Assembly: GCF_014648875.1 (NCBI RefSeq)
Contig: NZ_BMRY01000006.1
Span: 399,029-463,028 of the forward strand
Source: Streptomyces parvus
Lineage (GTDB): Bacteria > Actinomycetota > Actinomycetes > Streptomycetales > Streptomycetaceae
Reading direction: 5' to 3'
Length of the DNA stretch: 64,000 nucleotides
The notes beneath the pieces are model-generated. The model ran no database searches. It was not told the DNA's origin and saw only the letters and a program-made list of their open reading frames with translations. The position numbers were made by a program, and so were the translations under genes. Below, piece by piece: positions 59,189-64,000 of this stretch (its first letter is position 1; each line of letters opens with the position of its first letter).

Positions 59189-60220
59189 TCAGAGCTGGAG
59201 GGCCGCGAGGGCCTTCCCCGCGTCCAGCCCGCACACACCCGCACCGGCGGACGCCCAGGCAGCCGCGCAGAGCGCCCGCAGCCCGTCGAGTGCGTCGCCT
59301 GCCCCTTCCAGGGCCAGCGTGTCCCCGCGGACGGAGGCCGTCCAGCCCCCGCAGCGGTAGGCGTCCCCGTCCGGGGTCACCTCGGGCTGCCCCGTCAGCA
59401 GCCCCCGCAGGTCCCGGTCGACATAGGTCGGCCGGTGCTCCGGCGGGGCGGCGACGAGCTGGGCCGCGTCGGTCACTCCGGTGAGGACCAGCAGGGAGTC
59501 CACGCCCCCGTTGAACGCCCCCTCGATGTCCGTGTCCAGCCGGTCCCCGACGACGATCGGCCGCTTCGCCCCGGTCCGCAGCACGGTCTCGCGGTGCATC
59601 GGCGGCAGCGGCTTCCCCGCCACCTGCGGCTCGGCCCCGGTGGCGATCCGTACGACCTCGACCGCGGCCCCGTTGCCGGGTGCGATGCCCCGGGCGCCCG
59701 GGATGGTCAGGTCGGTGTTGGACGCGAACCACGGCAGCCCGCGCCGAATGGCGAAACTCGCCTCGGCGAACCGTCCCCACGTCATGTCCGGCCCGCCGTA
59801 CCCCTGGACCACGGCGGCCGGGTCGTCGTCCGCCGACTCCACCGGTTCAAGGCCGCGCTCCCGCAACGCGACCCGCAGCCCCTCGCCGCCGATCGCCAGC
59901 ACCCGCGCCCCGGGCGGCAGCTGGTCGGCGACCAGCCGGGCGACGGCCTGGGCGGAGGTGATCACGTCGGAGGGTTCGGCGGGCACACCCAGCTCCGTCA
60001 GGTGCTCCGCCACCGCGTCCGGCGTCCGCAGGGCGTTGTTGGTGACGTACGCGAGGTGCATGCCCCCGGCCCGCGCGGCGGCCAGCGAGTCCACGGCGTG
60101 GACGATGGCCTCGCCGCCCGCGTACACCACCCCGTCGAGGTCGAGGAGAGCCGTGTCGTACGCCTCGCTCAGCGCCGTGGCACTCCCCGACGGCCGAACG
60201 CCGTCCTGCTGGTGGCTCAT
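59189..60220 (-). CDS. HAD-superfamily phosphatase (NagD/Cof-like)
   Basis: From ATG 60220, behind GAGGAG, the product has 343 residues. TALLDLDGVVYAGGEAIVHA carries the nucleophile Asp and the DxD-type motif; YVTNNALRTPDAVAEHLTEL is the capping-linked Thr motif, and KPLPPMHRETVLRTG with IVVGDRLDTDIEGAFNGGVD supplies the Lys and Asp motifs. Members hydrolyse small sugar or nucleotide phosphates; the substrate is not known. Its last 90 residues extend beyond the basic fold. It stands between the iron-regulated ATPase and the divergent DUF1015 gene. Confidence 0.85.
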   Translation of the reverse strand: MSHQQDGVRPSGSATALSEAYDTALLDLDGVVYAGGEAIVHAVDSLAAARAGGMHLAYVTNNALRTPDAVAEHLTELGVPAEPSDVITSAQAVARLVADQLPPGARVLAIGGEGLRVALRERGLEPVESADDDPAAVVQGYGGPDMTWGRFAEASFAIRRGLPWFASNTDLTIPGARGIAPGNGAAVEVVRIATGAEPQVAGKPLPPMHRETVLRTGAKRPIVVGDRLDTDIEGAFNGGVDSLLVLTGVTDAAQLVAAPPEHRPTYVDRDLRGLLTGQPEVTPDGDAYRCGGWTASVRGDTLALEGAGDALDGLRALCAAAWASAGAGVCGLDAGKALAALQL

Positions 60221-60292
60221 ATGACTCGCTCCTCTTCGCTCTGCGTCTGCCCCGATCATCGCGTATGCCCCAGGCGCACATACGATGCCCTG

Positions 60293-61573
60293 ATGAACAC
60301 TTCAGGGCCCGTCGAGCAGGGGCTGCGGCTGATCCCGTTCCGCGGACTGCGTTACGTCCCCGAGCGGGTCGGCAGCCTTGCCGCCGTGACCTCACCCCCG
60401 TACGACGTGGTCGTCCGGCCGGACGGGCTGCACCACCTGGAGTCCGCGGATCCGCACAACATCGTGCGCCTCATCCTCCCTCAGGCCGACACGGCCCGGG
60501 ACCGGCACCGGCAGGCGGCCGCCACGCTGGACCGCTGGCTGGCCGAGGGCGTCATCGCCCCGGACCCCGACCCGGTGCTGTACGTCTACGAGCAGCGCAA
60601 CGACGAGATCCTCCAGCGCGGTCTGATCGGTGCCCTGTCCCTCTCCCCCGCCGCCGACGGCATCGTGCTGCCGCACGAGGACGTCATGGACGACGTCGTC
60701 GCGGACCGCGCGGAGCTGATGCGTACGACGGGGGCCCATCTGGAGCCGCTGCTGCTGACGTACCGCGGCGACGGGGATACGCCAACGGGCACGGGCGCGG
60801 TGATCGACCGCACGGTCCTGCGGGAACCGCTGCTCGCCACGACGACGGAGGACGGCTTCCGACACCGGCTGTGGGCGGTGACGAACCCGTCGGACCGGCG
60901 GGAGATCGAGACGGACCTCGCCCGCCACCAGGCGCTCATCGCGGACGGCCACCACCGCTGGGCCACCTACCTCCGGCTCCAGCAGGAACAGACCGCGCCG
61001 GGACCGTGGGACTACGGCCTGGTCCTCCTCGTCGACACGGCCCGCCACCCGCTCCAGGTCCGCGCCATCCACCGGCTCCTGCGCAACCTGCCGGTCTCCC
61101 GGGCCCTGAAAGCGCTCAACGGCCACTTCCGCGTCCAGCGGGTCGAGGGGCCGCTCCCCCGCGCCCTCGACGTCCTGGCTGAAGCGGCTACGGCCGGCAA
61201 CGCGTTCCTCCTCGCCGGCGACGGAGGCTTCCACCTGGTGGACGGCCCCGATCCGGCCCTGCTGGCCCGCACCGTCCGGGCGGACCGGCCCGACGCCTGG
61301 CGCACCCTGGACGCGACGGTCCTGCACTCCGCGCTGCTCGACGAGGTGTGGCGGATCCCCGACGCGCCCGAACACATCGGCTACATCCACGACACCGCGG
61401 CCGCCGTCGAACAGGCGGAACGCCTCGACGCCACGGCGGTCCTGATGCATCCCGTACGCGAAGAGGTCGTCCGGGACCTGGCCCGGCAGGGTGTGACGAT
61501 GCCCCGCAAGTCGACGTCGTTCGGCCCCAAGCCGGCCACCGGCCTGGTCATGCGGAGCCTCACCCTCGACTGA
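60293..61573 (+). CDS. DUF1015 family protein
   Basis: The 426-residue protein starts at ATG 60293; a TACGAT -10-like hexamer lies about 7 bp upstream, so the mRNA may be nearly leaderless. It shows the conserved opening RLIPFRGLRYVPERVGSLAA and TSPPYDVV, DPHNIVRLILPQ, EDVMDDVVADRAELMR, and the central IADGHHRWATYLRLQQE. The family is widespread in bacteria and archaea, is sometimes called SerK-like because archaeal members have ADP-dependent serine kinase activity, and is otherwise poorly known. No serine-pathway gene is adjacent. A strong terminator follows. Confidence 0.88.
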   Translation: MNTSGPVEQGLRLIPFRGLRYVPERVGSLAAVTSPPYDVVVRPDGLHHLESADPHNIVRLILPQADTARDRHRQAAATLDRWLAEGVIAPDPDPVLYVYEQRNDEILQRGLIGALSLSPAADGIVLPHEDVMDDVVADRAELMRTTGAHLEPLLLTYRGDGDTPTGTGAVIDRTVLREPLLATTTEDGFRHRLWAVTNPSDRREIETDLARHQALIADGHHRWATYLRLQQEQTAPGPWDYGLVLLVDTARHPLQVRAIHRLLRNLPVSRALKALNGHFRVQRVEGPLPRALDVLAEAATAGNAFLLAGDGGFHLVDGPDPALLARTVRADRPDAWRTLDATVLHSALLDEVWRIPDAPEHIGYIHDTAAAVEQAERLDATAVLMHPVREEVVRDLARQGVTMPRKSTSFGPKPATGLVMRSLTLD

Positions 61574-61582
61574 CCGTTCACC

Positions 61583-61624
61583 GGGAGAGGGGCGGCACTC
61601 GGGTCGGAGTGCCGCCCCTCTCCC
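61583..61624. terminator. Strong terminator after the DUF1015 gene
   Basis: A perfect 18-bp stem (GGGAGAGGGGCGGCACTC and its complement) with a 6-nt loop begins 10 bp after the stop. It lies between convergent genes and probably stops transcription both ways. Confidence 0.88.
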
Positions 61625-61646
61625 GTCAGCGATCAGGCCTCGACGG

Positions 61647-63539
61647 TCATGCCTTGTCGGGACCGTCCACGGGTCCGTCCTCGGCACGAGGCGCGGTCCG
61701 CTCCTCGGACTCGTCGGCCGCGTCCGCCTCGTCATCGTCGAGGACGTCGACGAACTCCACGCCGTCCAGCTCGGCGAGCCGGTCCGAAGCGTCCGTGGAA
61801 CCGTCCTTGTCGGCCTCCAGCGCCTTCCCGAACCACTCCCGTGCCTCGTCCTCGCGCCCGGCCTCCAGCAGCGCGTCCGCGTACGCGTACCGCAGACGCG
61901 GGGTCCACGGCTGCACGGAGTTGGACGCCAGCTCGGGGCTCTGGAGCGTCACGATGGCGGCGTCGATCTGGCCCATGTCCCGGCGGGCGCCGGCGGCCAC
62001 GAGCCGCATCTCGACCTGCCCGGCCTTGTCCAGCTTCTGCACCTCGGGCTCACCGGCCATGGCCATCGCCCGCTCGGGCCGCCCGAGCCCGCGCTCGCAG
62101 TCCGCCATGACGGGCCACAGCTCGACGGACCCGGTCATCCGCCGGGCCGCCCGGAACTCGGCGAGCGCCTCGGCGTACTTCTGCGTCGCGTACGCCGCGA
62201 ACCCGGCCGCCTCACGGACGGCGGCGACGCGGGACGCGAGCCGGAGAGCGATACGGGAGTACGCGTACGCCTTCTCGGGGTCCTCGTCGATCAGCCGGGC
62301 CACCATGACGAGGTTGCGCGCGACATCCTCGGCAAGGGTCTTCGGCAGGCTCATGAGCTCCTGGCGCACGTCCTTGTCGATCTCGTCGCCCGTGACGTCG
62401 TCCGGAATCGGCAGCCGCTTGATCGGCTCCCGGTCGCGGTCCCGGTCCCGGTCGTCGCGCCCCCGGAAACCGCCACGGTCCCGGTCGTCGCGCTGGCCGC
62501 CGCGATATCCACCCCGGTCGTCGCGGCGGAACCCACCTCCGCGGTTGTCGTCGCGCCGGAAGCCACCTCCGCGGCTGTCATCACGCCGGAAGCCGCCACG
62601 GTCGTCATCACGACGGGGCCCACGGTCCCGGTCACGGTCGTCCCGACGGAACCCGCCACCGCGGTTGTCGTCCCGACGGAACCCGCCACCGGAGGGCCGG
62701 TCGTCGTCACGGCGGGGGCCACGCGGGCGATCGTCACGCCGCTCGAACCCACCGCCACGGTTGTCATCACGCCGGAAGCCGCCACGGTCGTCATCACGAC
62801 GGGGCCCACGGTCCCGGTCACGGTCGTCCCGACGGAACCCGCCACCGCGGTTGTCGTCCCGACGGAACCCGCCACCGGAGGGCCGGTCGTCGTCACGACG
62901 GGGACCACGCGGGCGATCGTCACGCCGCTCGAACCCACCACCGCGGTTGTCATCACGCCGGAACCCACCACCGGAGCCACCGCCCCGGTTGTCGTCGCGA
63001 CGCGGTCCACGCGGGCGGTCGTCACGCCGGTCAAAGCCACCGCCACGGTTGTCATCACGACGGAACCCACCGGAAGGCCGGTCCCGGTCGTCACGGCGGT
63101 AGCCGCCACCGGAGGGCCGGTCGTCGTCACGGCGGGGGCCACGCGGGCGGTCGTCACGCCGGTCGAACCCACCAGTGGAACCACCACTGGGGCGCCCACC
63201 CCGGTACCCGCCACGGTCGTCATCACGACGGGGCCCACGGTCCCGGTCACGGTCGTCCCGACGGAACCCACCACCGCGGTTGTCATCACGACGGAAGCCA
63301 CCGCCACGGTTGTCGTCGCGACGGAAGCCACCACCGCTGGGCCGGCTGTCGTCACGGCGCGGTCCGCGGTCGCGATCACGGTCCTGGTCGTCGCGGCGGA
63401 AGCCGCCACGGTCGTTGTCGCGTCGAGGTGCGCCGGAACCGGACCGGTCGTCACGACCACCGCGGTAACCGCCCCTGTCACCGCCGTCCCGGCGACGCGG
63501 CTCGCGCTCCGGACGGTCGTCGGGAGAGTTGGTGGACAT
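61647..63539 (-). CDS. RGG/RDD-repeat protein with C-terminal TPR-like domain
   Basis: The start is ATG 63539 (630 residues, MSTNSPDDRPEREPRRRDGG). About the first 380 residues are low-complexity Arg/Asp/Gly repeats (RRDDNRGGGFRRDD, RPRGPRRDDDRPSGG), an RNA-binding or condensate-type sequence. From about residue 385 comes a helical repeat domain (DKDVRQELMSLPKTLAEDVA, DEDPEKAYAYSRIALRLASR, ATQKYAEALAEFRAARRMTG) resembling tetratricopeptide repeats. The function is unknown. The gene is directly downstream of the rRNA operon on the same strand, and its N-terminal repeats vary at the DNA level through tandem duplication. Confidence 0.82.
   Translation of the reverse strand: MSTNSPDDRPEREPRRRDGGDRGGYRGGRDDRSGSGAPRRDNDRGGFRRDDQDRDRDRGPRRDDSRPSGGGFRRDDNRGGGFRRDDNRGGGFRRDDRDRDRGPRRDDDRGGYRGGRPSGGSTGGFDRRDDRPRGPRRDDDRPSGGGYRRDDRDRPSGGFRRDDNRGGGFDRRDDRPRGPRRDDNRGGGSGGGFRRDDNRGGGFERRDDRPRGPRRDDDRPSGGGFRRDDNRGGGFRRDDRDRDRGPRRDDDRGGFRRDDNRGGGFERRDDRPRGPRRDDDRPSGGGFRRDDNRGGGFRRDDRDRDRGPRRDDDRGGFRRDDSRGGGFRRDDNRGGGFRRDDRGGYRGGQRDDRDRGGFRGRDDRDRDRDREPIKRLPIPDDVTGDEIDKDVRQELMSLPKTLAEDVARNLVMVARLIDEDPEKAYAYSRIALRLASRVAAVREAAGFAAYATQKYAEALAEFRAARRMTGSVELWPVMADCERGLGRPERAMAMAGEPEVQKLDKAGQVEMRLVAAGARRDMGQIDAAIVTLQSPELASNSVQPWTPRLRYAYADALLEAGREDEAREWFGKALEADKDGSTDASDRLAELDGVEFVDVLDDDEADAADESEERTAPRAEDGPVDGPDKA
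62576..62947. repeat. 186-bp tandem duplication within the RGG-repeat gene
   Basis: Positions 62576-62761 and 62762-62947 are near-identical 186-bp copies (62 codons), with only a few differences, near their 3' ends. They encode RRDDRPRGPRRDDDRPSGGG and the following RRDD repeat. The length is a multiple of three, so the frame is kept. Confidence 0.85.
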
Positions 63540-63614
63540 GGGTGTGACTCCTGTCTTCGGGTACCACAGACATTCTCGCGCAGCCGACCAGCCGACGCGC
63601 TTCGGGAAAAACAA

Positions 63615-63659
63615 AAGGACCCTTGGTCCCAGCGATGAACGCTGGGACCAAGGGTCCTT
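63615..63659 (-). terminator. rRNA operon terminator
   Basis: A perfect 20-bp stem (AAGGACCCTTGGTCCCAGCG and complement) with a 5-nt loop is followed on the minus strand by TTTTGTTTTT. This intrinsic terminator lies just past the 5S gene. Confidence 0.93.
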
Positions 63660-63667
63660 GAAAGATT

Positions 63668-63786
63668 GTTCGGCGGCGTCCTACTCTCCCACAGGGTCCC
63701 CCCTGCAGTACCATCGGCGCTGAAAGGCTTAGCTTCCGGGTTCGGAATGTAACCGGGCGTTTCCCTAACGCAATGACCACCGAAAC
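63668..63786 (-). rRNA. 5S ribosomal RNA
   Basis: Read on the minus strand, GTTTCGGTGGTCATTGCGTT through AAGCCTTTCAGCGCCGATGG to GGGAGAGTAGGACGCCGCCG is the streptomycete 5S sequence of about 119 nt. Ends are estimated from the known 5' and 3' sequences. Confidence 0.95.
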
Positions 63787-63896
63787 CCTATCGGGTTCTA
63801 GCGAACAAGCACACTTTTCAATTAAGTAGTGAAACTGTTCAACCGGTGCGATAACTGTTCGCAACCCGGGAACAACACAGTGGACGCGAGCAACTG

Positions 63897-64000
63897 AGGA
63901 CAAGCCCTCGGCCTATTAGTACCAGTCAGCTCCACCCGTTACCGGGCTTCCACATCTGGCCTATCAACCCAGTCGTCTACTGGGAGCCTTAACCAATCAA
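63897..64000 (-). rRNA. 23S ribosomal RNA, 3' end (partial)
   Basis: On the minus strand TTGATTGGTTAAGGCTCCCA through ACTGGTACTAATAGGCCGAG to GGCTTGTCC is the 3' end of 23S rRNA; the rest is beyond the right edge. The exact 3' end is approximate. A spacer of about 110 bp without a tRNA separates it from 5S. Confidence 0.93.

Noticed and set aside
62420..63480. CRISPR-like array of similar repeats
   Set aside because: The repeats stay in one reading frame, vary by codon, encode RRDD/RGG segments and have no unique spacers, so they are coding repeats.

Overview
The window is about 72% GC, has long open frames on both strands, and carries genes typical of Streptomyces: a SepF-like protein, a PucR regulator, WYL and ROK regulators, tlyA-nadK-recN, scpA-scpB and many 4-bp start/stop overlaps. 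It ends in the 3' end of an rRNA operon on the minus strand (23S end, then 5S). I read it as a Streptomyces chromosome. No tRNA, insertion sequence, prophage or CRISPR array was seen.

Layout. 1-13.9 kb is a mixed flank: a split amino-acid ABC transporter, a Cys-tailed DUF5685 protein, a SepF-like protein, an acyl-CoA dehydrogenase, an MFS exporter, a PAP2 phosphatase, an I78 inhibitor, a WYL regulator, a glycosyltransferase pair and two conserved hypothetical genes. 13.9-37.4 kb is mostly a conserved actinobacterial core read leftward: ald, parA, a small gene, scpA, scpB and an rRNA pseudouridine synthase; then a pnuC-nadR-nrtR-draG NAD salvage operon; then aroH, tyrA, cmk, plsC and der. Further right are a STAND/TPR protein, a Nudix hydrolase, pyrG and a GH15 enzyme. 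The same core resumes at 52.4-58.1 kb (glycosyltransferase, recN, nadK, tlyA). The gene order pyrG-Nudix / parA-scpA-scpB-rluB-cmk-der / tlyA-nadK-recN is also found in Mycobacterium tuberculosis.

The core is interrupted at about 37.4-52.4 kb by accessory genes. An aminotransferase/MerR pair comes first. It is followed by what looks like an organosulfur scavenging cassette: a cytoplasmic-type arylsulfatase, a broken sulfatase remnant, a formylglycine-generating enzyme (FGE) that matures sulfatases, and a complete PepT/Opp-type ABC importer. Upstream of these are a Cys-containing leader peptide with its own promoter and a ROK regulator. Divergent from them are a TauD/AtsK-type dioxygenase and a PucR regulator. 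The inferred logic is import of a sulfated or peptide-like organosulfur compound and release of sulfate or sulfite inside the cell, with expression tied to cysteine supply through the leader peptide. Both divergent transcripts carry the same AT-rich 13-bp motif close to their first structural gene.

58.1-64 kb holds a Streptomyces-type intergenic repeat, a siderophore-type ATPase behind an iron box, a HAD phosphatase, a DUF1015 protein, an RGG-rich TPR protein with a recent 186-bp tandem duplication, the rRNA terminator, 5S and the 23S end.

Most noteworthy: the sulfur cassette, including an FGE whose own N-terminus carries the CxPxR substrate motif; a 17-bp palindrome over the -10 of the NAD salvage operon; a perfect 66-bp palindrome between two convergent genes; and a MerR-type promoter with its palindrome in the -35/-10 spacer. 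Start sites, regulators and substrates were judged by eye.
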